Assembly (NCBI GenBank): GCA_033032175.1
Contig: CM065307.1
Location: 6,386,001 to 6,450,000, forward strand
Source of the DNA: Saturnia japonica
Lineage: Eukaryota; Arthropoda; Insecta; Lepidoptera; Saturniidae
Length of the DNA stretch: 64,000 bases
Direction of reading: 5' to 3'
Part shown: positions 53,560-64,000 of the stretch, one piece after another
Position numbering within the stretch: the first letter of the stretch is position 1
How the letters are laid out: every line of letters begins with the position of its first letter
Program-made: the position numbers and the translations under genes
The notes under the pieces: generated by a model
The model's database searches: none
What the model was told of the DNA's origin: nothing
The model's input: only the letters and a program-made list of their open reading frames with translations

Positions 53560-54860
53560 CAAGGTGTCCAGAAAGGGTATCGGGTATTTGTTTTCGCGCC
53601 ATATTCGAAACGGGGCGTCTAAAGGGTGCGGGGAGGAGTTCGTGGCGTCTGCCATTTTGTGGAGTTTTAGTCACGATGGAACAGTACTCGGGGACGCATC
53701 GCGCATTTTGCGTACGAGCGTATTATCGTAATGGTGATTCAATAGTGACTGCTCAACGTCTATCGTGCGGAATATCGTACACGCTACGCGCCAAGTGACG
53801 ATAGCATTAGGAAATGGATCAGGATGTTCGAGAATACAGGTGCGATAGTTAAAATTCAAAACTCTGGTCGTCCTCGTTCAGTTCGCGATGAAGAAACAAT
53901 TGAAGAAGTTGAGGCGTCGGTTCGTCAAAATCCGTCTTTATCCATCCGAAAGCGAAGCCAAGCGTTGAACATCAAAAAATCGTCTTTACATTCGATTTTA
54001 AAGAAAGACTTACACCTAAAAGCCTATAAAATTCAATTGGTTCAAGAATTGAAGGATACGGACTATGCTAATCGACTGAATTTTGCGAACGAAATGCTGC
54101 AGCGATTTAACAACTTTAACAACATACTGTTCAGTGACGAAGCAAATTTTCACCTGAATGGTCATGTTAATAAGCAGAATTGTCGGTACTGGGCAGTGGA
54201 GAATACGAGACGAAAGCATGAACGACCCCTGCATATCCCAAAGGTCGTTGTTTGGGCCGCTATGTCTGCTAAAGGCATAATTGGTCCTTATTTTCATGAA
54301 GATCAACGAGGCCGAGCAATTAATGTGAATAGTGACCGTTATTGTGATATGTTGCGAAATTTTTTGGTCCCAGAGTTGCAGGAGTTTGCAGGTTTCAACT
54401 CAAGAACGTGGTTCCAGCAAGATGGGGCCACTTGCCATACCTCAAATGACTCAATGGAAGTTGTTAACGAATTATTCCCTAATAAAGTCATTTCGCGAAG
54501 GAGTAACATCAACTGGCCTCCCAGAAGCCCCGACCTTAGCCCGCTTGACTATTTTGCATGGGGATACCTTAAAAGTAAGGTTTATCAAAACAATCCGACG
54601 AATCTAACCCAGTTAAAGCAAAACATCAGGTCAGAAATGGCAGCAATATCGATAGCTATGTGTCAACGTGTTATCGCCAATCTTCGTTTCCGTTTAGAAG
54701 AGTGCCAGCAACGTAACGGTCATCATTTGGATAACATCATCTTTTCCAAATAATTCTCCAATTCATATGCTAATAATAAACAATAAACTTTTTTATTGCA
54801 TACAAATAATTTTTGTTTCATTGAACTTACAAATACCCGATACCCTTTCTGGGCACCTTG
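53560..54860 (+). mobile_element. DD41D (rosa-like) mariner, copy 2
   Basis: 1301 bp, same orientation and ends as copy 1, flanked by a clean TA at 53558-53559 and 54861-54862. Right inverted repeat has one change (gggcacc for ggacacc). Carries a frameshifted transposase. Confidence 0.92.
53676..54753 (+). pseudogene. Mariner transposase, frameshifted
   Basis: The ATG at 53676 opens the same protein as copy 1. A 2-bp deletion at about 53758-53762 (cgtctatcg where copy 1 has cgtctctatcg) throws the frame after about 29 residues, removing the first helix-turn-helix region. The downstream frame is open from the Met at 53824 (309 residues) and has the complete triad (LFSDEANFH, FQQDGA, SPLDYFAWG) and the Gly of the SGRPR linker. 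A protein from 53824 would lack most of the DNA-binding N-terminus. Confidence 0.92.
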
Positions 54861-54862
54861 TA

Positions 54863-55454
54863 CATCGATGAATCTTGAATATATTATAAACAATCCTAAG
54901 CCTTTAATAATTAAGTGTATTGGTGTAATAAAGAGAGGCCAGAATTGTCTGGATCTGAATTTGTTAGGGGCCTTCTTGAAAAACAGCTCTAGATACGCGA
55001 ATAGTTAAAGTTAAATTTTGGTTACATCAGTATTTGAAAAACTCCGAATGATAACGACAAAGAATGAAAATATGCAGTTCAAAATACAAAGGAATAAAAT
55101 CAGAAACGAAAAGATTAGTGATATGTTTTTAACAAGTACCTAAGATATATATATAACATATTATATAAGAGATCGATCATACATAAAAGGATTTAGATAT
55201 TTAAAATTTCTTACTATTTACAGTACCCTTATTTTACAAAATTTAATCATTTGAAAATAAAAACTTTCTTATAATAGTACACAGAAAGTCTGTACCTAAA
55301 TGTAAAAGACAGCTCACTTGTAATCCAAATGAAACACGTATCACTATTATAATAACAACAAAATAATTATCATTTGAACGAATTTGCGGGTACTATAGGT
55401 ACTGTGTGCAAAACATCATTTTTTTTTAAATGGCGTTTCGTAAATACGAATTCT
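54863..55454. other. Intergenic DNA, no gene
   Basis: A 70-codon frame starting inside the mariner end has no motif. Confidence 0.3.
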
Positions 55455-55555
55455 GCCAGTAAATCAAATCAAAATAATATTTATTCAATTTAGGCCCTAA
55501 AAAGGCACATACAAAACACTACACTAACTACCAGTGTTAAATCAGTCAAATGTGT
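55455..55555 (-). repeat. Non-LTR LINE 3' tail
   Basis: On the - strand tgtgcctttttagggcctaa, gaataaatattattttgatt and repeated ttgat units match the familiar 3' end of a lepidopteran LINE. Confidence 0.5.
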
Positions 55556-57848
55556 TTATCAAGTTTTATATAATTTTGTTATTACAGCTTATATAATAGT
55601 AACTAGTGTAATAAATAACATAGATACTTTTTGTTTACAATATCTCTGTTATTATATAACGTTATGTTTGAAACGCTGACAAATTTTTATGGCGACGCCT
55701 ATAGTTGGAAGCGTATACACAATATTGTGGTGGATTAAAACACAACATGACGAAGAAGTAAATCACTGTAACAGCTTTTTCACCATGAGTTCACCTTTAT
55801 TTGGGCATCATGGATCATCAGTCGAGATTTGGCATCTAGTCAAGCATGAGGTCCTATCACTTCGACAATGACATTTTTCACTAAGATAAATATAAGTATG
55901 TCACGGATATTTGAATCGTGTTAGGGCTACTGCGGTATCTACTCAGGATGAATGACACTCTCTTGGGTTTGATAGCATAAAAATCATAAATTTTTGATAC
56001 ATAAATTGTATTATTCATGTATTGATTTACTACTAGAATATTATTTTAAGAATACTGCTATAGAGAATTCCTGTACGTAAGTTATGAAACCGTAAGTGTT
56101 AATTTTATACTATAATCGTTTCAAAGTACACAATATCATTATCATATATAATGCATTTCTGCAAACATATCGTAGGAATAGTTGCGTGTGAGAGCCATAT
56201 ATCCTGTACGTTATTAAGGAAGGACTCGCGAACACTACGATGTTTATAGCCTAGTTACATAGCGACGCGACGCTTCGTGAGCTGTTCACAGTGGATTCCT
56301 TCATGTCCGTTCTAATACCTACGTCCCAGAGACATTAAACGTTTGTAGACGAAACATACAACACTGTAAAGCACGTCTAGATGCTAACTATTAACTGCTT
56401 GTACAATTTAGACAAGCTCCTAAATCTTTTTGACGTTTTTAACACTCCTTCTGGTGTGTTTAGTAGAGGATAAAATTGACGGAAATGCGACATGATGAAA
56501 TTAGACATAAATGGATATAATAAGACTTTATTTTATTGCCCTTTCTGTTTTTAATTGTATAAAAATAATTTAACGGTATTTAATATAATAATTTATAAAT
56601 ATAGTGTGTTTATACAAAATTGAATTATTTTACACATTTAAAAAAAACAGTTCATATTATTATCGTTGATGGTTATTTTGAATTTTTTGGAGTTATTTTT
56701 GTTTTGTAACGCTAAAAGTACATACATTTTTTATAGAAATAAGATTTATAACCTTATTAGAATCATTGCGCTCTTCCAAAATAACATTTGTAACAATGGA
56801 ATTATTTAGAAACCAAAATAATTCAATGATTCGATAGCATATTATATACATAACTGTTTCGCGGAACCCTAGGGTTCTAAGGAACTCACTTTAAGAAACG
56901 CTGGTCAAGACAATTACGTGGAGGCAAAAGTTTTGCTTTGTTGACCAAATGTAAAAGACAAAAAGGGCATTTGTCTTTTATGTACGTATTTATTTTTAAT
57001 AACATGCTGCAATAATAAATGAATTCGAGTGCAATATTTTAGCGGCCAATTTATAATGAAAAATTTATACTAGACGACAGCTACTCTCTATATAGTTTTA
57101 ATATCTTTGGTACACCCACACTGCTGATAAGGTGTGATAATAAAAAGTTTGTCTTGCGTAAACCAGAAAGGAGGCGTATATTATGGACATAGCCAGATCT
57201 TTTTTACATTTTTGGAGATCGTAATTTCTTATCTTATTGAAATGGATCATATAAAGATTTAACCTCAGTGAGGAAACCTTAAGTTTTTTGTTGTATTCCT
57301 TGAGGATTTTTTTTTTTCAACGACATAACTGACTAGTTCGCATAGTCAAATTGGGGCCGATCTAAATTATTGCAAATAGACGAACTAAAGCTGCTAAATA
57401 AGCCATAATCCTTCTCACATCTTGAAGTCTTTTGAGCAGACCGGCATGAAAGCGTCTACTAGTGATATATTTCAGATCCTTTGATTGTAGCCGATATTGT
57501 TAGATTTCAGAACATCAAACTTGCATTCAATTTGCCGTGCTACGATTAAAAAAAATGAAAAAGAATATATTTCGGCTATGAAAGGCAATTTTTTTCTTTG
57601 ACTTTACATAGAATTCTTCTCGTTCTCTTCTTTTTTTAGCCCGATGAGATTCCAACGGCAACAATAGGGTATAAAAAATAATTTTATCCACTTACTGGAT
57701 GACTTTTCATAAATCCCTTCTTAGCACAGAACAATAATTCTGCTGACGGAGTTTCTTAGTCCTCACGATTTGCAAAGAACTCCAGTGAAATATTTCATGC
57801 TTCCAAACCCTCCAACTTAAACTGTGCGTTGCCTGCCAGTCAATCTAA
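55556..57848. other. Intergenic DNA with one possible hAT end
   Basis: ggttctaaggaactcacttt...aagaaacgctggt at 56873-56907 resembles the inverted end of hAT-type MITEs. 56160-56400 is GC-richer and unrecognised. No supported gene. Confidence 0.35.
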
Positions 57849-58087
57849 CGCTCGCTATACACAGTACGGTCTACCGGAGAGGTACTTGCAGGTGTACTTG
57901 CGCAGGTCGACCGGACGTCGTCGTAGCGTACGGTATTACTAAAAAAAAATGATTTTTTTATATGCACCGATCACCCGCGCAGGATCAAAAATCTGCACAG
58001 GTCTATTCTAATACACACTTCGGTCTACCTGCGGAAGTTCACCTGTACAGATGGACTCTCTGGTAAACCGTAGCATGTGTGTCAGTC
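57849..58087. mobile_element. MITE family M1, copy 2
   Basis: About 239 bp with imperfect terminal inverted repeats of roughly 50 bp: left tacggtctaccggagaggta pairs with the inverted right end ctacggtttaccagagagtc, and similarity continues to cttgcgcaggtcgaccg / cttccgcaggtagaccg. The outer ends and duplication are less clear than in copy 1 (7812-8025). Confidence 0.6.
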
Positions 58088-58203
58088 TTATGAATACTAT
58101 TAATTAACAAAATAAAATAATACAGAATGATACATAAACATTGTAATTAATAGAAAAAATCTATATTATATCATAAATCCATAAAATCATTCTTTATTAA
58201 CAT

Positions 58204-58412
58204 ACTAGCAACTGCCCGTAACTTTGTTTGCGTTAATTACAATATAATATTTTATATGAATAAAAATTTACAATATCACTCGGGAATAATGTAGCTAGGA
58301 GGCTACCATGTTAGTGAAATATTTGTTTAAAATTGAAATGGTATCAGTACTTCCAGAGATTAAACCTCCCATACAAACAAAAAAAAACTTTATAATATTA
58401 CTATAAGTATAA
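58204..58412 (-). mobile_element. Helitron-like relic
   Basis: On the + strand it begins actagcaactgcccgtaact, the reverse complement of a Helitron 3' terminus, and ends near ttactataagtata. Confidence 0.4.
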
Positions 58413-58761
58413 ATAACAAAATATATTTCAATGCAAATTGTCATTTATGCACAAAATTAGTGGTTATGTAGGTTGTAGTAGTATTAAAACACAAAGAAAA
58501 TTCAAACTGCCGAGTAGGAAATGGACAATAACAATCAAAATTAAAGTGGCTTCTCGAGAGAAATGCGCCGATGTCTAACGACTTTCTCAGAACATTAAGG
58601 AAATTTATAAACTGTTTTGGTTTCTTCACTTTATCTTTATTTCACGTTGGACAAAGTGATTAAGAGTTTAAGTGGACATGTATTTAACTGTTAGTGTCAC
58701 CTGAAAGAATAAAAGATTGCTCAATGATTTAAAATAGCGCTGTTGACGCTCCTTAATAAAT

Positions 58762-59223
58762 TTATACGATTAATAAAATTGAAATATCTGTTTGTAATGT
58801 CAAAATAGCAAGTTTTTACTAAGTATATATGAAAGCATATACGATACCTATATCAGTTACGGGTAATCTCCGAAACGGTTGGACCGATTTTGACGGGACT
58901 TTCACTGGTAGCTAGCTGATTTTATAAGGAGTAACTTAGGCTACTTTTATTTTAGAAAAAGAATTAAGGTTCCGCAGAAATAAAAAAAAAACGTCATGAT
59001 GAATCAATTCGGGCGCTTAAATGGCTTACGCTGAGTAAACCATAAGAGATATAGCAAATTAATGCACTAAATAAATTGTAAACATTAAAAGTACCTAGAA
59101 ACCTACAAAAAAGGAACACTCCTCAAAATAAGCATTTTTGTCTTTAAAATAGCCAGGAGCGGGGGAGTAAAATTCACGCGGGCATTCTGTAGACCACGTG
59201 CGCGAAGCCGCGGGTACTGCTAG
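58762..59223 (+). mobile_element. Non-autonomous Helitron family B, copy 3
   Basis: About 462 bp. The 5' end has decayed (ttatacgattaataaaattg); the 3' end gcgcgaagccgcgggtactgCTAG is followed by T. Core blocks as in copies 1 and 2. Confidence 0.75.
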
Positions 59224-59908
59224 TAAATAAATAAAAACCTACAATTTGGTGAGAAAGTATATATAGGCCATATTTTTATTATTATTTCGTGAGCTAACAG
59301 AGCATCTACATATATGTACATGTTTATATTTTAGTAACACGAACACGTCATTACAATAATGTATTAATAGTATTCCACATAAAGCACACATTGCACACGA
59401 GCAATCATGAAACACATACATGCAAGTACAGCATACATTATTTTTCGAGCATTAAAATTAACTAAATACAAAATTAACAAAATTGATTTTAAAAAATTAA
59501 TTTTAATTAAGTACGAGCTAACAATAATAATAATAAGTAATACAAATATTGTTTTTTTTTTCATAACTGGTGAATTTTATAAATAGAAGATTTAAAAGAG
59601 GTCAAAAAACCACAAAATATGTCAGGACTTCGATCGTAAATTTCATTAAAGGTTTTAGTATTTATGTATAGTAAAATAGTATTTAATAATATTATGCGCC
59701 AAATGGGAGGCTTCCTTGGATGGAGTTGGATGCGAAGACTACTTAATATTTTAAATAACAGTAGATTTATAAAGCCGTTTATAATTTATTTTTTAATTTT
59801 CTTTGAATATTTTAAAAAGTATTGCGCAGTAAAATAAATTTTCGCTGTTACATAATTATCATTATTTTTACCCAAAGTTTGTAACGATAGTTTTCTCTTA
59901 TCTATAAA
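59224..59908. other. AT-rich spacer between two Helitrons
   Basis: Overlapping antisense open frames (59239-59564) have no recognisable motif. Confidence 0.3.
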
Positions 59909-60400
59909 CTAGCTGTGCCCGTGGCTTCGCTCGCGTGGACTACAGAATCTTGCTCCCCCACTCCCGGCTATTTTAAAGACAAAAATGCTTATTGTGGGTG
60001 TTCCTTTGAAGATAGATATATACTCTCCAGGACTTTTTGTAGGTATTTTTAATGCATATAATTATGTAATACATTAATTTGCTAAATCTCGTATGGTTTT
60101 CTCAGCATAAGCCATTTAATCACCCGAATTGATTCACGATGACCATTTTTTTTATTTGTGCGGAACCCTAATTATTTTACTAAAATTAAAGTAGCCTATG
60201 TTAGTTCCTATAAATTCAGCTATATATAAGTGAAAGTCCTGTCAAAATCTGTCTAACTGTTTCGGAGATTAACCGGAACAAACAGACAGACAGGCAAAAA
60301 TTTTAAAAATTAGCTTTTTGTTATACTTTCTTATGCATTTAGTAAAAAACTGTTATTTTGATATTACAAACAGACACTTCAATTTTATTCATTGTATAGA
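59909..60400 (-). mobile_element. Non-autonomous Helitron family B, copy 4
   Basis: 492 bp in inverted orientation. It begins on the + strand with ctagctgtgcccgtggcttc after an A and ends attgtataga before a T, again an A/T insertion site. Confidence 0.82.
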
Positions 60401-61324
60401 TGAATACTTAGAAATGATAATTGTAGGCACATTATTATCCTTGATATAATTCTTCCTTCAATCCAGACCAATTCAACAAAACACTTAGCACCAAAACACA
60501 TAGCTAGATTTGGAAGGTTACGTTAACTTTTGAAGTTATGTATTTTAATTATCATTCTTTGCGCTGCGGTTCAAATCAATTTTTTTTACTGTGCAAATTA
60601 TTTTTAGTGATGTGCAGTGAGTGAGACATTTCCAGACATCATTATCTTTCACCTTTTGACTGAGATTTTACCAAGATTTGTAAAAAATTTAAATCTAAGC
60701 AAAGTGGTTTTTATAATGATAATAAAAACATAGCTAGCTTTAAAAGTTACTTTTCGTAATCTTTCTTCTTCGTTATTGGCGCCACTATTTACTAGAACCA
60801 ACATGTTAGTCAAAAATTAAATCTAAGCGTATTCGCGTTTTCATATCATTTACTAACAATAATAATAATGAATCAATACATATGCATTGTATACAATATA
60901 TAAATATAAGTTCATTGAATTTATTCCGTTATGTTAAATCGCAATCACTCAGAAACTAAGAAATGACAAAATAAAGTTGAATAGTAAAATATAGTGGGAG
61001 GTAAGTGGTTATTTCATATCTTCAATGAACACTTTATACATATGATTGACGCCCACTCATCGCCCACCGTATGATCGCATCTGATTTTGATTTACCATTG
61101 TTTTGTTCATATAATTAGGAGCGTGAAAATTGGTACCTTGTAGATTGAGTATTATAATTTTAAATCTATTATTGGAAAGTACTTTCGAGGGCCGCAGGGA
61201 GCCTCATCGCTTTGTTGATACTGAGATATGAACAGAACAATAGATGCTGTCAAATCCATGTTATCTTTGTATACAACAGACAAGAGTTCCTCTGTATAGG
61301 TGTAGGTTATTTTATGATAATTTA
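60401..61324. other. Intergenic DNA, no gene
   Basis: Nothing recognised. Confidence 0.3.
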
Positions 61325-61735
61325 GGTATGATTCAGGTACATTCATCATCCATTATTTCAGCTGAAAGACGTCCACTACTGGGTACAGACCTCCATAAAA
61401 GATCACCGCAACAACCGGCCTTATGCTGAACTCAACCAGCGGCTTCCCGCAACCTTTATCACGTATTCGGTCCATCTTGTGGCGAGTCTGTCCACGCTGT
61501 GCGGGTGTCTACTGGTACGAAGTCGCCATTCAAGAACTGGCCCCATCGGGCATCCGTTCTGCCCTCTACCTCTTAAATCTAGCAATTTTTATGGCTATTT
61601 CGGTAACTATGTTTCTCGTGCGGGTTTCTTCATTTCTGATTCAATCACTAGAAAGACTTAACAAGCAGAGAATATCCGAGCACAGTCCTCTCCAATGGAA
61701 AAGGCAATTCCGGCAATTCAACAACGCTCATAGTT
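61325..61735 (-). pseudogene. RTE-type LINE, decayed C-terminal end
   Basis: The - strand is a diverged copy of the end of a lepidopteran RTE-type protein, matching at DNA level through the region encoding RDRIRNEE..., WGP..LEWRP and GRPP.RWTD, and ending near a gatgatgaatg tail. Stops and shifts break it. The + strand frames at 61423-61737 are its antisense. Confidence 0.65.
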
Positions 61736-61788
61736 AGCGACAACGTCTCAGCACCATTGACGACACAACACACTCCGCGGTATCTTTA

Positions 61789-61970
61789 GGTGGCCTCCCA
61801 CGGTCTGCGGTATTACGGACGGACGCGGACCAGCCCGCACCAACGCACCATGGGAAGTGCGTCGTCTATGGTAGCGTCCGTAGCCGTAGCCTTACTGTTT
61901 AGTTCGTGGCTGTCCGTGCTTGTCAGCCGTACGTGAGAATCCACAAAATCACAGACTGTGGGAGGCCACC
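61789..61970. mobile_element. MITE M3 (TTA-flanked)
   Basis: 182 bp with clear terminal inverted repeats: GGTGGCCTCCCACGGTCTG at the left, and the same with A for G at position 15 at the inverted right end. TTA duplication at 61786-61788 and 61971-61973. The interior is GC-richer than its surroundings and non-coding. Confidence 0.8.
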
Positions 61971-61973
61971 TTA

Positions 61974-63280
61974 TAAACGAGAACATGTACATTGTTCGAT
62001 CATAATACCGATGTGTATGGTTGGAGTATCGAGAATTATACATAATCTCAATTAGGAAATTTGTACGTTCCCAGTTAGTCCGTAGATGTGGGATAAAAAG
62101 TACCATATTGTAAATATCTTAAAGGAAAAAGTGTCAGACCTTGTAAGCTGTGGTAGGACTGTACAAACCAATCCGCGAGTTGACTGTATGTTTAAAAATT
62201 AAAGTAAATTATTGAATAATATTGTGTATAGATAAAATGCCTACATAATACAAATCAGGAAAAAATAATTGCTTATTTATTTAATTTTCTCTTTGGAAAA
62301 TTAATATTTTTTGTCTGTGAGTCACGTGATTTGAAACGCCGATTAGAAAACGTGACGTCACCGTTCAGAAACTATGAACGTTAGACTCTTAAATTATTTG
62401 TCAAACTTTTCACCGTTATCATACAAAATAAAATTTAAAATGAATGATGACGTCACGGGACCAAAATGTATCGTTTTTGTGGCGTACATTTTTTTAGATT
62501 ATATATATTTTTATATCACTTTTTATGCTGTATTATTGAAATTAAAAATTATTCATAAGTTTTATTTTCAACATATAAAGTGTTTAAAACAATTCTCCAA
62601 AAGTTCTCAACTCCCGGATTCCCTCTCAAAGAAGGAGAACTTGCACTTCTGTGTTCCAATCCGAAGGTTGTTGATGGCAACACGTACCGACACACGAGAC
62701 TCAGGTTCTCAGTAGTAGCAAACTGTAATCACTGTTCTCAGTTAAAATTGCGGTCCTTTTCTAGATTAGTTATAAATAGTTATAGGTATTAGCGGTGTCC
62801 ATTTAAATCATTTCTATAATACTTTTATATATGCACTATATTACATTTGCTTCATATGTCTACATTATTTATTTTTCCTCACATGTACATGGATGTCACT
62901 TAAACATAATCGATAGCTCCCACAACAATATGAATGGTTCTCGAAGTCGTTAGGAGAAAGCAATGTCCAACAAAAGAACCTATTAAGTTGCACTTCTCTT
63001 TATTTGAAAAGTGGCGAAATCATGATAGTGAGTACTGTCAACTGTACAGTGACTTACCATTAACTACCATAATAACGCAATCACGATTTTGATATGGACG
63101 TGATAAGTGCGTTAAAATTTATAAGTAGTAGGAACTATCACATTCAAATTGTATCCGTATACGAATGTTGTTTTAAAACAAGCTAATTATTTCATGTATT
63201 ATTATGCAAAAGTTTGTTAATTTTATATTTTATTACATTTCCAAACAATATAACAACATCCCAATCTGATACTATCGTCA
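61974..63280. other. Intergenic DNA, no gene
   Basis: Two tgacgtca sites at 62352-62359 and 62449-62456. The frames at 62374-62792 overlap each other and have no motif. Confidence 0.3.
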
Positions 63281-64000
63281 ATCTATACTAATACTATAGA
63301 AAAAGTAAAGTTTGTTTGTATAAGTTTTTGCCATTGGAGAATATACGCAAATTATGTGACATTTGTTTTCTAATGTAACTGGTTAGCAGGAGGCACAAAT
63401 GATTGTTTTGATCTAATGGCTAAAGTCATGCTTCGTACTGATGGGCTAGGTTTCAGACAGCGCCCGCTGCTACAAACCCTGTTTTCCCTCCCAAATGTTT
63501 AATGATCCGTAGTTCTAGAAGCTACAGTACACTGCCTTCTTTCTAACTTGGGCATAGTTCTCTTTTGTACCAGTTTAAGTACAGTTTAACGTTTGCTAAC
63601 CTAATAATAATAATAATTAATTTGTCATAAGAACACTGTAACTTGACCAACTGTTACTTTATCTTATTATTCGTATTATAATATATCAACTATGAGGGCT
63701 TTTATTTAGCTATTTTGTTATTTATTTTATCTCTTTGTTATTGTAATATTAGTCTGTAAGTCTTTTTAAAAAGTTAAATAAAACCTTGGAACTACTGGAA
63801 TGATTCTGAAAATTCTTACACTGATACAAAACTACGTTCTCTCTGACTGACATATGTGTAATATATTATATTTAAATATTATAATTAATGCGTGCGATTT
63901 ACCGGGTCGCTTATAGTCCTTTATAAATAAATAAACGTAATATTTTTGTGGCCAATTTAAAATTTATACTAATATCTATGTATACCACAATGCAAGAAGA
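63281..64000 (+). repeat. Helitron-like fragments to the window end
   Basis: tctatactaatactatagaa at 63282 is a typical 5' end; 63785-63830 (ggaactactggaatgattct) is a related internal block also seen at 28260-28290. Nothing else recognised up to 64000. Confidence 0.4.

Noticed and set aside
61423..61737. 104-codon + frame
   Set aside because: Antisense of the RTE relic on the - strand.
1..64000. CRISPR arrays, operons, phage or envelope genes
   Set aside because: No spaced direct repeats with unique spacers were seen, the layout is eukaryotic, and neither LTR element has an envelope frame.

Overview
The window looks like lepidopteran nuclear DNA: AT-rich, intron-containing, and dense in transposon types I associate with moths and butterflies (a tRNA-headed SINE ending in a TTATG-type tail, non-autonomous Helitrons inserted between A and T, a DD41D mariner, RTE relics). 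No species is assigned. I see one host gene, no bacterial features, no CRISPR array and no confident tRNA or rRNA gene.

1-6.1 kb: the 3' end of a glypican gene on the + strand. Four coding exons (2425-2669, 3325-3451, 4781-4943, 5498-5634) have consensus splice sites and compatible phases, and together encode the last 223 residues. These include the CWNG segment, an acidic Ser-Gly cluster for glycosaminoglycan attachment, and a hydrophobic GPI-anchor tail. Its 5' part lies off the left edge. Two copies of a SINE sit in its introns.

6-15.2 kb: a TTA-flanked MITE, a Helitron-like relic, then a BEL/Pao LTR retrotransposon (8732-14515) with identical 224-bp LTRs and a 5-bp target duplication. 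Its gag-pol frame is broken in three places.

15-31 kb: Helitron, SINE and LINE debris with no supported host exon.

31-35 kb: a Ty3/gypsy-like element on the - strand (31030-35068) with identical 117-bp LTRs and a 5-bp target duplication. It lacks the catalytic core of reverse transcriptase and carries further lesions. It is nested in the 3' end of an older non-LTR LINE, whose reading frame continues on both sides.

35-64 kb: two near-identical DD41D mariners about 12.5 kb apart in the same orientation (41051-42353 and 53560-54860), a 152-bp tandem repeat (43467-43920), three more members of one Helitron family, TTA-flanked MITEs and SINE/LINE remnants.

Theme: several elements look young by their termini (identical LTRs, about 1% divergence between mariners) yet have broken proteins. 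This suggests defective copies moved by proteins supplied from elsewhere. I found no clearly new biological system. The strongest items are the glypican exons, the nested gypsy insertion, the Gag start codon overlapping the BEL primer-binding site, and the complementary damage in the two mariners.
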